From Chamaea fasciata (lineage: Eukaryota; Chordata; Aves; Passeriformes; Sylviidae), in the NCBI GenBank assembly GCA_029207755.1, contig JARCOQ010000016.1:13289307-13353306 (forward strand): 64,000 bases of DNA, written 5' to 3'. Below are positions 51,872 through 64,000 of the stretch, in pieces. The position numbers were made by a program, and so were the translations under genes. The notes under the pieces are model-generated. The model was given only the letters and a program-made list of their open reading frames with translations. It searched no databases and was not told the DNA's origin. Position 1 is the stretch's first letter. Every line of letters starts with the position of its first letter.

Positions 51872-52049
51872 TTTTCTAACGTTCTGGAATCTCCTGTGTA
51901 CTCTGGAAGATCATTTAAGTCTTGGGGTGAAGCAGAAATCTGTTCTGCATTGATTTTTAATGCTTGACCATCCTTTCCTATCACCTCAAGTCCTGTCAGT
52001 CCCAGGTAATGAGAGTCTCCCCAGGTCATGGTAAAGTTCAGTTGCAGGC
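51872..52049 (-). CDS. KATNIP: KATNIP exon w5, start of module 2
   Basis: The acceptor is TTATGTAG|GC and the donor GAAAA|GTAAGT. The 58 whole codons begin LQLNFTMTWGDSHYLGLTGL and go on to EVIGKDGQALKI. They then pass an acidic segment (SASPQDLNDLPEY) to SRTLE. The WGDSHYLGLTGLE signature aligns with WGDRHYVGLNGIE of module 1 and WGDPYYIGLNGLE of module 3. It ends two bases into a Lys codon. Confidence 0.94.
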
Positions 52050-53927
52050 CTACATAAAGGAATATACATTTAATGTCTCTGTAAACTTACTGGTCTGTAG
52101 TAATGAGCCAATACAAACATGAGTGCAAACCCCAGTGATTAGCAGCATGGATATTTTGTATAGATTAAATCACTTTATATCCTGGAATTGGATATTTCCT
52201 GCTTTGTTTGCCCACCTCCATGTAACAGCAGCTTCTTTTAATCTGTGTCAGAGCCCTTTAACGTGCTACCAACACCTTGTTCACTTGAAATTACACAAGT
52301 GCTGATCAAGCACGTTCCCAGTGCCTCATCACTGGGCCTGCACACTGACAGCCAGCCAGTGACACATTTAAGCAGTTACATGACAGATTTTGTGATTATG
52401 CAGACACGGAGAAGACCCATTAGTCTGAGGTCTATCCATCATCTTTCACCAGCTAAGTGACTGTATAGATTCATATAAATCCAGCCTCTCAGAAACCCAT
52501 ACATTTTTAGAGAACACCTACTCACAGTTAAGGCAAAGAAAAAGATCAGTTTACTAATGTTTTTAAGTTGTTTTCTTCACATCAGAACCGGACACATGGA
52601 AGCATTTTTATGGGGAAAGCAGAAATATTGATTAGGCTGTATCTCCAGAAAATAAACAGGAAAGGAAAGCTGGATGGACAAAAGGCTGAATGTGAATCTC
52701 CTGTTCCACCTGTTTTATGCCTTACTGAAAAGAGAGAAATAGCATGCACAGATGTAACAAGTGAAATTCCGATCTGATCAGGTTCTATAAAAATAATCCC
52801 TGTAAATTAAAAATACCTTTCATTTCACACACTATAGAAACTCACAAATAGTCAGGTTGGGTGGTATCTAAAGAAGCACCAGTAGTCATGATGTTTGTAG
52901 AATAAACAAGCATTAAACCTCATAAAACATCCAGCCCAGTTACCCCTAAAAAGACAGAGCAAGTCTTGATACACACAGAGATTCACTTGGGTGTAAGATC
53001 TCACCAGCATTTGGAGGGACACAGAGACATGAATAGCTCTGTCAGCTGACAAATCTGGAGCTGTGGCTACAGCTGGCAGCAGATACAACTCCCAAGGCCA
53101 GTGCTGAGACCAAAGCTCCTTGGGGTACAAGCAGGCAGGAGCTCTCAGGAGAATCAGTCTGTTCTCCGGTGGAAAACTGCACTGAAGCAGCCATCCACAC
53201 AGATTGAGTATTCCCCAGAGCTTAGGATTCCTTCACAGACTCTGAGGATGACAAGGGGAAAAGGGACCTCTGGAGGTGTCTAATGCAGCTCCAAGCTCAG
53301 AACAAGTCCAGCATCAAGGCTCTCAGGACTTTATCCAGGGGAAGTTTTCCTGTCTCCGAGGCTGGCAGATTCCAAACCCTCTCAATCCAGTGTTGGATTG
53401 CTCTCAGGGCGAAAAGCATTTCCTAACACCCTGCTGGAAATTCTTGTCAAAGGACCAGGAACTGCTCCTGAAGCTTTTGGGCTATCCAGAAACAGTCTGG
53501 ACGACAGCTGAGAGGCCCACAGAGAGCTGGCTTGGTACAGGATAATAAATCAGGTACTTAAGCAGGGATATAACACTCTGATCTAGCTTTACTGTAGGGT
53601 TTCTATTGTCAATCCAATCTAAAAAATTCAGTCAGTCTACATAAATACAAAGGATTGGGAGAGAATTACTGGGTAAGGGACACAGCTATTAGAAATCCCA
53701 TTCAGGGACTAGGCAAATGGCTAATGTTATTTTTCTAAGATTAAAAGCCAACTGTTCCAATATAATGTTGTAAATGCCATAGCAAACAAAGCTTCTGCCT
53801 TAAATATTCAATGACTCTTCTTTATTCTAGACCTGGCATCTATCACAAAGTGCTGTACAGCTCTGACAGATCAGATAACATGTTTGGGGGAAGGCTGGTT
53901 AAGCAAGATGTAAATGTAAGAACTCAC
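52050..53927 (-). other. KATNIP intron with a CR1-like fragment
   Basis: A 1.9 kb intron. The only nameable element is the fragment at 53250-53480. Confidence 0.8.
53250..53480 (-). repeat. CR1-like LINE fragment
   Basis: The + strand reads AAAAGGGACCTCTGGAGGTG, then TCTAATGCAGCTCCAAGC, CTCAGGACTTTATCCAGG and CTCTCAGGGCGAAAAGCATTTCC. This is the reverse complement of a CR1-type 3' region, more diverged than the copy at 40766. Confidence 0.7.
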
Positions 53928-53991
53928 ATTTTCCAGTAAATATTCCTGTTTCCTTTGGTATGCCTTCAGAGACAGAGTCTGGCTCTTGAAC
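53928..53991 (-). CDS. KATNIP: KATNIP exon w4 (64 bases)
   Basis: This small exon has 21 codons plus one base, reading VQEPDSVSEGIPKETGIFTG and Lys. The acceptor is CTTTTTAG|G and the donor AAAT|GTGAGT. It starts at a codon boundary as exon w3 requires, and its last T pairs with GC of the next exon to give Cys. Continuous phase on both sides is the main support. Confidence 0.88.
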
Positions 53992-54499
53992 CTAAAAAGA
54001 AAGTCCAACAGGTGCAAGGAACAGGTTCAGTATTACATTTACACTGACTGCTTATAAAGTCTGATATTTATACCTGTTTCTTTTAGTATATCAATCTCCC
54101 CTGTGCCTCTCCACCCAGGCTGTCCTGCAAATAATGGAAAACATGACTCAAAATGTAGAATATCAGGTGGGTTCTTAGAAAGCCAAGACTCTGGGCAGGT
54201 TTTTTGCTTAGTGCATACAGAAATGTGAAATGGGAGACTCTATAGTGTGAGCTACCTCTTCCCAAAGAAGCTGAAATCTTTAAATCACACTTATTCCCCT
54301 GCAGACTGCCATCAGCAAGTGATAATATGCTGTATCTGCAATATGTTGCAAATCTGTTGCAGAGACAAGGAGTCTGGAAGGAAGTCAAGACCAGAGAGTG
54401 CCACCCCAATTTCTTCTCAAGAATTAAGAGGCAGAACAAACAAGCAAACTTGTCCAAAAGCTTGTGCTCGTGCTCTGGCAATGCTAATTAAAAATTGCC

Positions 54500-54830
54500 T
54501 ATGCTATTCAGAAAAGTGAAGAAACAGATGACAAAATTTGCTGATCACACTGGGGCAATCAGGGTAGTAAAGACAAAAATGGCAAAGGACTGCAGATAGA
54601 ATTCACTTCACTAAGTGTGATAAAATGACAAATGCTGTTCTCTGTGGACAAATGTAAAAATGCTACACACAGAGAAAACAATCCTAACTTCACATATACC
54701 AGTACTGGCTCCAAAATAAATAATAGTAGATTAGAATGAAATCTTGGCATTTTTATAAGTAGTTCTATAAAAACATCAGCTCAATCCTCATAAGTAGTCA
54801 AAAGGCCAAACAGGAAATTAGAAGTCCAGA
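54500..54830 (+). repeat. Relic of an old amniote LINE, reverse-transcriptase distal part
   Basis: ACAAAATTTGCTGATCACAC, AGTGTGATAAAATGACAAAT and GTGGACAAATGTAAAAATGC follow each other, then AATCTTGGCATTTTTATAAG. The order fits the AKFADDTK / WQMKFNVDKCK region of CR1-clade reverse transcriptases. It is heavily mutated. Confidence 0.55.
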
Positions 54831-55689
54831 CTTTCTCTTTAATTCATCATTAAAAATAAACTTCCTGTCATCCACAATACATCTAATGGATCTCCACTGT
54901 GCCTAAGAAAAATAAATAAAGACTTGACAACACTTGTCTTCTAGTGTCCCATTAGATCCCTGCAATTTAACCACCGATCCCCAGGATCTCATGTGTTCCC
55001 AGACTGCAATATCCTCCATGTGGCAGCAAATGTCCCTGAGGGAATCAAGGCAATTCAGGCGAGACTGAACAAGAAATGGGCTCTGAAACAAACCCACAGA
55101 ACCCACGAAGTGGAAAAACCTCTCTCACTGGAGGTACCTCTCTCAGAAACCAGTTCTGTTCCTCAAAACAATTCTAAAACACCAGGCTGGGAATTAAAAT
55201 TTGCAACTTCACCGAAAATCAAAAGCCATGGACACAATAAAAGGCACTGATTGCAAAATAATGCTCTCCCTAACAGACCATAAGCTATTTGTGCCAGGGC
55301 ACGTTATCACCTCTATTCTCCTTCTTATCTACTCAGATGTCTTCCTGATGATTCCATTGCACTGACGATCCCAATATATTTTCTTTCTGATATGGTCTCA
55401 TTTTCTACTATTTTAACTTCTTCTGCTAGTGAGCATTGTCCTACCTGTGTTCTTAGACTCCTATGGCTAAAACAAAACACCACCATAATACAGGAGTTAT
55501 TGGAAAAGCAATAAAAAGTAGAAAGTATTACCATGGTCTTACACCTGACCACACTGTCCAACACCTTCCCTGTGAGGAATAACTAAAGTAGGAGCAACCA
55601 TTCTGGAAAAGATTTAGAAGACTAACACAGGGATATAAATCTCCTGAGTGGCTTGAAGAAGGGAGTGGGAAATAACTGTTTACTTTCTT

Positions 55690-56050
55690 CCAACACAAAA
55701 GCTAGAGAACATTAAATGAAGGTAACAACAAACAGAAGGAGGTTCTTTGTGCCGTGCAGGTTCAGTTGGGAAACCTGCCATGAAGCACTGTAAATTTTAA
55801 AAGTGCACTCGGGTTCAAAAAGCTGGTGGATGAATTAATGCACTAAAAATCTGTGGCAGGATATTAAACACAGAGGTTAAGTTAAAAAGTCCTTGTGAGA
55901 CACATTTCTAAGGGCTGAATGAGTGTTTCAGAGAAACACCACTCTGTGTTTGTGCTGTTCTTTCGTTCTCTTCACGCAGCCACTATTGGCCCCAGGGTTG
56001 AACCAAGTGCCATAGCCACAGGTTTGATCTGTTACAAAATCTACATGTTA
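55690..56050 (+). repeat. Relic of an old amniote LINE, 3' end
   Basis: It carries ACAACAAACAGAAGGAGGTT, GGTTCAAAAAGCTGGTGGAT and CACTATTGGCCCCAGGGTTG in the order expected for the 3' terminus of the same LINE type, whose ending I recall as containing ATTGGCCACT. It is strongly diverged. Confidence 0.5.
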
Positions 56051-57640
56051 AGGATTCCTGAATTCATGGACAGACAGATGGCCATGGATAACACTGAGAG
56101 AAAAGTAAGACACCTCTGTAAGAGCTTTTGGAAAGTTTTCAGTGAAACACACCATTTCATCTACTGAATGTGCAGCAGGGAATAAAGGGGAATGATCAAC
56201 AGCAGGGGCTGCTCAAACTAGTCCATACAGGTCTGACAACATTAGGGTGGGGAAGACAAATTGTGCAGTGTATCTGTATCACTCTGGTAGCATAAACATC
56301 CCCCTACAGAAATCCTGATGGTACCAGCAAATACCCAGTGACAGAGAGATCAATGGCTCAGGCACAATAGCTTTGGTTATTCCACTGCTGACACAGCAGT
56401 GTCAGAGTTAGACCAGGGTTGTGAAGGGCATCACAGCTGAACAGCAAAAGGAAAGGCAGAGCCTGTGTCTGAGCAAGGACCAGACAGTCCAGGGCCAAGC
56501 TTCTGCCATGGAAGAGGTCCTGGGGAATGCTCACAATAAACATGTGATCAGGAAAAGAAAGACCACCTGCAGTTTGTCTTCATGAAGTCCCGCACTGCAC
56601 ACGGTTCTGAGCAGTTCCAGATACTGCAAGCAAAGATGGGATCAAAATTACTGCAGAAGTCCAAGAGTTAAGGCCACTGACTCCTGATCTTAACAGAGAG
56701 ATCAAATTCCAATGCCATTGGATCTCCTTTTGTCTTGTGAGCCAACAGAAAAAGAGGACAAGACAGAAGGGGAAGGTTTGGCAACCACACAAGGCTCATT
56801 AGGAACCATATATCCCTGGGAAGATTTTGGCTGGAGCACCTGGAATATGGATTGATTTGGATCTTTGGATTTCCTAACAGACTCACAGGTAAGGGTGTGA
56901 ACTCTAGAAAACCTCACTGATGCAACGGATGGTGGTCAGGAAGACCCTGAGAAAGTAGAAAATTTTAAGGAAAACAGGTCAAAGACTGCCACACACCATC
57001 TTGAGAAAATCCTGTGGGATCTTTGCTCAGACACTGGACTGCTGGGCTGGAATGGCATAAGGCAAGAGCTCAAGTGCTTGGAAATACAGCCTTCCTCCAA
57101 AGAGTGAAATACCTTCTGCATGGACTAGAAAAGAGGCGTTTTTATGCTGCAAAATGCACCCAAACCTGTGACAATGCTAGTAGCCAGGAAAGAAAAAGAG
57201 AAAAAATAAGGGGAGGGTTGAGAGGAAGAGATCCTTCTCATTTAACACCCTTAATTTGTGGAGGAAGAAATCAGCAATGTGAAAAATATGATAAAACCTT
57301 TTGGTTTGGAGTGCCAGGGAGCACAGCTGCTCGTGACAGGAGTAACCGTATGGGAAAAATCACTGACAGTGCAGAAACCTTCAGGAACACCCAAATCGTA
57401 AAGAATTCCCCCTGGTCTCCATCCCACTAAGTAAAGAAGAAGGCTTAATGAATCAGGGAAATCAACATTTGGAGGACCTTTAAGGCGTTAAAAAATAGCA
57501 TAAATTATTGATCTGGTGAAACAAAAAATCTTTAAAATAGTCACAATTGTGTTAGTTCTTCTGCAGTTTTATTCCTGCCTGGAAATGTGTCCATTACTTC
57601 CATGTTTCAAACAGAGAGTCTTGAACAGAGAGGCTCCTAC

Positions 57641-57849
57641 CTGTTGTTCCTCTGTTCTCAACCCTGCTTGTGTAAAAGGTCTCTCATCTCCCTCCCTGTC
57701 TGCAGTCGTTGGCCTCTTCAGCTCTTCCTCATATCTCAGGGAGCTGGAATCTCCCATTTCTCCATCATATGTCTCATCATAGCAGTAAATCGCTTCAAGA
57801 ATATCATCATCAGTAGTGAACAATATGGTATCCCCAAAGTGCTCAGGAG
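57641..57849 (-). CDS. KATNIP: KATNIP exon w3
   Basis: The acceptor is CCTTCAG|CT and the donor CAACAG|GTAGGA. The 69 whole codons are strongly acidic, with PEHFGDTILF, TDDDILEAIY and CYDETYDGEMGDSS, followed by a charged EEELKRP stretch. It links module 1 to module 2. The entering two bases complete an Ala codon with exon w2, and it ends at a codon boundary. Confidence 0.93.
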
Positions 57850-58418
57850 CTGAAGGCAACACACAGAATTAAATGGAGAAATAATGCAAAAGGAATAAAA
57901 AGAATGAAAAAAAAACTATTTTTGGTCATTCTTTGCATTTAATTTGCAGCAGTGTTTAAAGATAATATATGGCGAATTGATACTGACTACAGCTATAATT
58001 AGTGTTTCACTCTCAAACTGATATCTCACAATTCAATAACCTAGAGAATTCAGTCAGTTTTCAAATAAATATAAAAGAAAATGGGGAAAAAAGCTTCCCA
58101 ATCACCTTTTCCAAAAGACCACGTGTGTGAAAACAACCAAAGAGCTGCAACTTTGAAATTTCTAGTGCCTACCTGATGTGAATAAAACACAGATTTGTTG
58201 CTAAGACATAGTTAAAAACAGAGATTAGCTCTGTATGCTGCTAAAATCCCCAGTATCACTGAAGAACGCATTAATGGGCTTTGCATTATGGTTTTAAATT
58301 AAACACCACACAAAGTGCCAGCTTGCTTTGAAGTGGAAAGTGATAACAAACAAGCTAAATGTATTTTGTTTGTATTGTACTGCTGTTTGCACAAGGAAAA
58401 TAAGAAATGATAGCCTAC
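57850..58418 (-). other. KATNIP intron
   Basis: A 569-base AT-rich intron with no feature seen. Confidence 0.85.
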
Positions 58419-59147
58419 CTCCAGACAGGGTTCCTGAGGCTTTGGCAATCTCTCCTTTAAAGATGCACTGCTCATCCAACACCATGATAATGTCTTTCAC
58501 ACCTCGGAAGGAGTGGATGCGGGATTTATTGTAATTCCAGATCCTAATCATCGCTACCTGACAGGAATTCACAAAGTCAATAAAAACAAAGTGAGGTTTT
58601 CCAGGGGTGAATGGTGCCAGCCAGAGGTGCATATCATCCTGGGTCCGATTCACCCCATCTATTAGGTTGGTTACTATCCTGGGATCATTTCCATAAGCTG
58701 GTAAAATATTTATATCAGGGGGTTCAGCTGTTATTTTTGCAATCTGAACAGGCTCTCCTTTAGAACTGAAAATTTCAATTCCATTAAGACCAACATAATG
58801 TCTGTCTCCCCACGTTGTTCGGATGTCTATCACCAAGTGCTGCCCGTAAGGTAAAACAGGGATTTTAAAATCACTTCCATCCTGTATCTCCACAGAATTT
58901 TCTTCCTCTTGCCTCTTGGGTAGTGTTTGTAGTCCCTCCTTTCTCTGATAGTCTCCAGGCCGGTTGATTTTCTGTTGATGGAGAAATTCATCAAAGATAT
59001 CCCCTTGAAAATCCATGTTCGAGATCCGACCACGGTGGGAATAATTAAATTTCACCAAGGAGTTCCAGGACTCCTGCAGAGTGTGTTCTTGCTCACTGCA
59101 CCACTTCATTCTAGAGGTTGCTACGTCCTTGATGTGAAAGTCTTCAT
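58419..59147 (-). CDS. KATNIP: KATNIP exon w2, holds the whole first module
   Basis: The acceptor is TTTTCAG|AT and the donor CTGGAG|GTAGGC, with 242 whole codons. The first ~90 residues form a linker (DFHIKDVATSRMKW, WNSLVKFNYSHRGR, a charged segment with KRQEEEN). The module begins with VIDIRTTWGDRHYVGLNGIE and has NLIDGVNRTQDDMHLWLAPF. It continues with HFVFIDFV and RIWNYNKSRIHSFRGVKDI. It ends VLDEQCIFKGE. These are hallmark KATNIP sequences. This is the only module carried on a single exon; the other two copies are broken by introns. Confidence 0.96.
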
Positions 59148-59909
59148 CTGAAAACAACATTACAAAGGCATTTAATGTACAAACAGGACTGGGAGCAAAC
59201 CACTCGAACACTGACTTTGCAGAATGATGCTGTGTCCCTCACTGGGAAATTCTCTGACAGCAGCACTTTTATTTTGCCTCTCTATCACGAAGGCCACATG
59301 TCCCAGTTTCCCTTCCCCACTCAGACACAATGAACAAAATCACTTTTACCTGTGGAGGAGCAGAACTCCTGCCATGGTGCAAACAGCAACTAAGTTTGAG
59401 GCTGTGAATTCTTGCCTCAGTCCTTAAAGAAATTGGGATTTTGCCCAGTGAAACTTATTGTGTGGCTGTCACAAGAGTTTAAATCATCCCTCTGCATTGC
59501 TGCAGATCTTTCATACAGCTGGGAATGGCTGAACTGGTTAATGTAAAGCATTACAGAGAAAAGCTGGTTCTTCCTCTCAAAATGAGCCACAGGTACATAA
59601 AGAAAAGTGGTGGGAAAAGGTTCAGCAAACAGGGAGGATGAGGTGAGCACTGCATTTTAGGCAGGTAATGTCCAAATATTTTTCCCACTTTTCAGCAAGT
59701 GTGAGATGTAGGAGGATAATGATAAGACGTCCAATGGGAATGCAGCAAGGACAACAAATCAGAGGGGCACAGTGGGAGCAAAGCATGTTCTCCCTGTGGC
59801 TGCACTGGGGAACTGCTTCATTTCCACCTCAAAACAATTAAGAACAGATAATAACCAAGATTTTCAATAAAGCAGACACTCATGTATTTTCTTCAAATAA
59901 ATGAAGAAA

Positions 59910-60010
59910 AGGAAGTGGAGTACTAAACAATTACAGGCCCGTGGGTCAGATTTTACTTCTGTACAGTGTCCTTGGGTGGATACTAAAACAAATGGTTATC
60001 AAGAATAAGT
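59910..60010 (+). repeat. Small relic of an old amniote LINE
   Basis: AACAATTACAGGCCCGTGGG, TCAGATTTTACTTCTGTACA, ACTAAAACAAATGGTTATCA and AGAATA follow the NYRPVSLTSV part of a CR1-clade reverse transcriptase at the DNA level. It is only about 100 bases long and diverged. Confidence 0.5.
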
Positions 60011-61004
60011 GCCAATTGCTGTGAAATGTAAAATAAAGTTTTCCCAAAAGACTGCTCAAGACTAACTTTTAACTTTTAGTGTTTTTGGAAATACTGGGAA
60101 GAAGCAATATTCCTAACCTATCCATGGCAAATAATCATTTACAGTGGGGACATGTGAGATAAAATTAAGAATTTTAAAGCAGATGGGAAACTACCTGGAA
60201 AAGGGTTGTCTTCCAGAATGAAAGGCTGGAGACCAACCTGGCCACTCCTCCTTACACCATAAGGAAAATGCAGACATAAAGCAAAGGTTCATATTTCAGA
60301 GAACATCAGACATTTGTAAGTCCCTCTCTTGCTCACACCACTACCAGTACAGACACTCCAGAGGTGGGTGATCCTCAACAATACATCCCAGAGCCTCACA
60401 ATTCACCTGGACAAGGTACTGTACATATATTTTACCCCTTGAAAATGTCAAAGCTCAAAAATTTCGGGATGAGCAGAATACAGAAGGGTATTTAACATCC
60501 ATTGACTTTCTTGTTTGGGAGGGGTTTTCTCTTTTCTTTTTCAAACATGAAATACTTCCAACAGTCCAGAGGTTCCAGTTCTGAAGCCCCTCTAGGGCAG
60601 TGCAGTGTTAAGAGGTTTGTGAGCTACTTTAAGGAGCGGTAACAGGAGAAGTGGAGCTCTGAAAGGAAAGCAGAGGTGACCCAAAGCCAGACACCAATGG
60701 CTGAAGGCTTACAGGGGTGTGGCTTTTTTCTTTTAAGAATCTAAAATGCATTATTTATTAATGATACCTCAAACATCCAACTTCCCTGTGGGTTCAGAAG
60801 CGTCTTGAACCACCAATTCAGCTTCTGATGGCAACACACATCACACAATTCCTCTCGACACTTTAGTAAACTACATTTTGGGTCAAGACTACATAGAAAA
60901 AAACCACCTTTCTTCTCCCTCTGTTGTGTTAATCTCTTTTTTTACTCCCTGCAGTTATAAACAGCAATCATATTTCCATGCTGCAATCACATGCTTCATT
61001 TCCC

Positions 61005-61600
61005 AAATCATTCTAAAAGCTCTCCTCTGTATCTGTTCCACTTGGTAATCAGCTTTCCTGAAAATGGATGATCAGAGCTGCAGTTTTCCAGATGAGGTCT
61101 CACAAGTGCCTGTGTCGAGATATTGAGGTTTCCCAAGGACCCAAAAAGCCTCTGCTGCTCCATCCTGGGAGTGCACTGCTCCAATCACTGCTCACACCAG
61201 CATTTCAGTCAATCTGCTATCAGCTACTCAGCCGTGATTCTTCCCTTCCTCGGTCATTTGCAATTGATGATTACTCAGCTTACAACTTAATTTTTGGTTA
61301 TTAGTCCCCAGATGAGCCTGCAAGCATTCTACTGAATTGCATTCCATTGCTCCAGTCCTCAAGCTCATCGTTCTGTGCAGTTCTTCAATCTCCTTAACTC
61401 ATAATAAACCAAATTATATGATATTTGCAAATTTTATCAGCGTGCTCCCACCATTTCCTTTGCCCATTAAACTGGTTATCAAAGAAAATTTGATGTTTTT
61501 ATAGCAACATTAACTCAAGCCAAGCCTGTACGTGCTGTTCCTAATTCCTGTTGTTCTTGTGAGCCACTTAGTGACCAAAGCCATGCTGTGACATACACAG
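61005..61600 (-). repeat. CR1-like LINE fragment
   Basis: The + strand has AAAATGGATGATCAGAGCTG, then CAGTTTTCCAGATGAGGTCT, CACAAGTGCCTGTGTCGAGA and further on TTGTGAGCCACTTAGTGACC. The first part is the reverse complement of a CR1 segment (ACTCCAGATGTGGTCTCACC type). The 3' boundary is uncertain. Confidence 0.55.
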
Positions 61601-63422
61601 GAGCCTCTGAGCCCTCCCCTTGTCCCACCCTCCACCGGGAACTGCCCTTCTCCCAGCCCCAGGCCAACTAAAATCCAGCACTCTTAAAAGGTTTCCCTGT
61701 TGTTAAAGCTCTCTCAGCTCCACTTTGCAGTTGGCTTTACCCTGCACACACAGCAGAGAGAACAAAAGCGGCGGGGTGGCTGCAATTTCCCAGGGACTAA
61801 AACACATCGGGAGCTTTAAGCACTACAGGACAACCTGCTCTGAGCAAAATCAGAGGGCATTACACTGAAAATTATAACCCTCATCTTTTAGTTGACATTG
61901 AAATTCCTAATTTACCTCCCTTTTCACAACTGAACAGAACTTCCCCCGGTGGGATTTATTTACAGTTTTCCCAATGTGAAGGATTTAATGTAACAGATAC
62001 TGTAAAATGTGTGAAACAGTAAATGGGCTGTAGGGAGAGGGGTGGGTGAAGGGCAGGTGGCACTTATTCCAAAATTCTCTGTTCTTCTCTTCTTTGAGCT
62101 AGAACTTCAGGTACACTGATGAAATTGCTGTTTTCTCCACAGAGGGTCAGACAAGGAAAATTCAGACATTCTAAGTTTAGAAAGAACCATTTTCCTCACC
62201 TTTGTCTGAAAAAAATATGTGCAGTACCTGCTATAGAATTTGAACTGGCACTTCATTCAGGTACATTTTCTGTCCCTTGTCACCCTTACTTTCATGTAAA
62301 CACCCAAATTCAATATACAGCAAGATACATTTTCATGTAAATTGTTCTGATGTTCAATCCCCCCAAAAATTTCCATTTGTAGTTTTGTAACATCTTATTT
62401 CAATTCTCTGGGTCTTGTTGTCCTTGCATTAAACTCTTCATTTGAGACAAGACACTGAATGCTCAAGAATTACAGAATGCCAAGGATCATCACAGAATGA
62501 AGGGCCCAAAGACCAGGAGTGAGAGTGACATGGCTTGAAACTGAAAAAGGAAGATAAAAATATATCCCAAGCAATGGCAAGCTGGGTGAAAGAGAGACAA
62601 AGTAGAACTTCTGGGTAAGAAATTCTACTTTTCCGTTATTTACACTTGTTAAAGACACAAACATTATCTCATGCCCTGAAAATTTCATAGCCATGGATTG
62701 CCAGATGTTGGGATAGAGGGGAACTCGGGAAGTTGCACAAGTCTCCTCCTGTTCCCTGGGGACACACTGCTGGATCCTGCCTGAGGCAGAACAGAACTGC
62801 ACAAAGCTGGATCCTGCAGCTCCAACACGAGGTTTGGAGAAGGAGGACAAGGATAATCAACTGCACAGAGCAGACAACAGCTACATTTATTAGAAAACTC
62901 TTCATAAATAAGCAAGATGTCTGAGGGAGAGGTTTGTAAAGTTATGAGCAGAGAAGAAAAATAAGGGTAGTTTTCCATTCACTCTGAATAAATATCCTCA
63001 GCATCTATTCTCACTGAGAAAAACACAAAGCTACTACACAAATAAACTCTGCAAATTTGGGATGTAATCTTCTTTATCTTTCTGCAAATTTTAATTGATA
63101 CTAGCAAACATTTGCTGTCTGCAGGACTGTCAATTTTTAGAATATAATTTACTGAAATTTAGTCTTCCAGCAGCTCCAAATAAATTAAAAGCCCCTAAAT
63201 CAGAATGTAAATTTTTCTGAAGAGTGTTTCATATCAGGTGCAAGATCAGCAGAGAGACTGGGTATTCTCATGAGGAAAATATCACAAATAGCCAAACTAA
63301 TATCCCCTGTGTAAACTTCCAAGAATCTCAAGAGGTCCCTTCCCACCTAAAATGAGTTTGTGCTTCTGCAAAACAGAGAACACATCAGCACTTGTACTAA
63401 GGTTGCTATTGTGACCTCTTAC

Positions 63423-64000
63423 TTTTGAGAGCAGAATCATCTTCTCCAAGATTTGTAGGGTTTAATCCCAGCTTTTTACCACACGTGACACTTCTCCTTC
63501 CACTCATAGGGTACTGTGAACTGCAGCAGTTTTTGTTAGAAAGGTGGTCAAAAATGTCCAAGTCCACATCAGCATCCTTTCTGGTCAGCATTTGTGATCT
63601 CTCATCTCCAGTTGCGTTTCTACTATTGGGTCTTCCCAGTTCATGCCTCTGACATTTGACATCCTCGCTTATCAGAGCTGAGAAGTTTTTCATGATTTCA
63701 TCTGGCTGTGTTTGAAATCTTGAGTTGAAATTCTGTTCTGTGGCAAGCCATGGAGGCTTCTGCTTACTGGGAGTAACTTGATTATTCTGTGTTACCTGGG
63801 AAGATGACTGTAACCAAGAAGGAATTGCACCTGCAGAATCAGTCAGTTTTCTTCCTGTTAACTTTTCCATTTGCTCACTCAAACAAAGCTCATCATCAGA
63901 TTGAACATGCTCTGGAACTGCTGCTGCTGCTGCCTCCTCTTTGGCATCTTTTATACAAGCCTGAGATGGGAACACTTTTGGATCATCCTCTAACTGCGAC
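63423..64000 (-). CDS. KATNIP: KATNIP exon w1 (large, open at window edge)
   Basis: The frame is open to the window end and stops at a donor, AAAA|GTAAGA. About 192 codons are visible. The peptide is hydrophilic and low in order, with an Ala run (EEAAAAAVPEH), several Gln/Asn/Ser stretches, PPWLATEQNF and a Cys pair near NKNCCSSQYP. It lacks the repeated module of later exons, which agrees with the disordered middle part of KATNIP. It leaves one base (A) of a codon, completed as Asn by the exon starting at 59147. The true exon start is outside the window. Confidence 0.88.

Larger units (their letters stand above)
53992..57640 (-). other. KATNIP intron with two old LINE relics
   Basis: A 3.6 kb intron. 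Relics lie at about 54500-54830 and 55690-56050. The part from 56150 to 57430 has open frames on both strands but no signature that I recognise. Confidence 0.8.
59148..63422 (-). other. KATNIP intron with LINE relics
   Basis: This 4.3 kb intron separates the large exon w1 from w2, and phase 1 is kept across it (Lys-Asn-Glu). It holds a small relic near 59910-60010 and a CR1-like block at about 61005-61600. I found no further exon inside, although a short symmetrical one could be missed. Confidence 0.75.

Noticed and set aside
57014..57430. 138-codon ORF on the + strand
   Set aside because: Considered as a retroelement gag or pol piece, but no zinc knuckle, protease or reverse transcriptase motif is present.

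Overview
The window is vertebrate nuclear DNA, most likely from a bird and perhaps a songbird. It has long introns, GT-AG spliced exons, and many short CR1-type LINE tails in both orientations, some ending in the avian CR1 3' signature. It holds parts of two recognisable genes that converge, GSG1L (+ strand) and KATNIP (- strand), plus a spliced BEN-like coding unit between them. From memory, mammals keep GSG1L and KATNIP as tail-to-tail neighbours, so the order supports both calls.

Layout. Positions 1-10044 carry three consecutive internal exons of GSG1L (512-664, 4750-4861, 9877-10044). They encode transmembrane helices 2-4 of this claudin/TARP-like AMPA-receptor auxiliary subunit. One of the introns holds a ~0.5 kb minisatellite with a ~30 bp unit (about 6135-6620). 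Positions 10045-21887 are non-coding apart from a doubtful exon at 19098-19224. At 21888-22493 and 22999-23425 lie two + strand exons whose phases match each other. They encode a Ser/Thr/Pro-rich stretch, then a coiled coil and a BEN-like domain, with a stop codon and an ATTAAA poly(A) signal at 23808. The first of these exons starts in the phase left open by the last GSG1L exon, and no in-frame ATG opens it. It is therefore either an alternative or lineage-specific GSG1L tail or an independent gene with an unseen first exon.

Positions 23831-37032 form a gene-poor interval with CR1 fragments and a TTA microsatellite. I could not find the last short KATNIP exon there.

Positions 37033-64000 hold thirteen phase-consistent - strand exons of KATNIP (katanin-interacting protein, KIAA0556), about 916 codons. 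They cover the C-terminal half and more, with the 5' part running off the window. The protein visibly contains three diverged copies of one module, with WGDxxYxGLxGxE, LIDxxN, WLxP and WNY signatures. KATNIP introns carry CR1 tails and relics that I recall as an older amniote LINE.

The two named genes are not functionally linked in any obvious way: GSG1L acts at synapses, KATNIP at microtubules and the ciliary base. The most interesting question in the window is whether the BEN-like exons are spliced to the membrane protein GSG1L.
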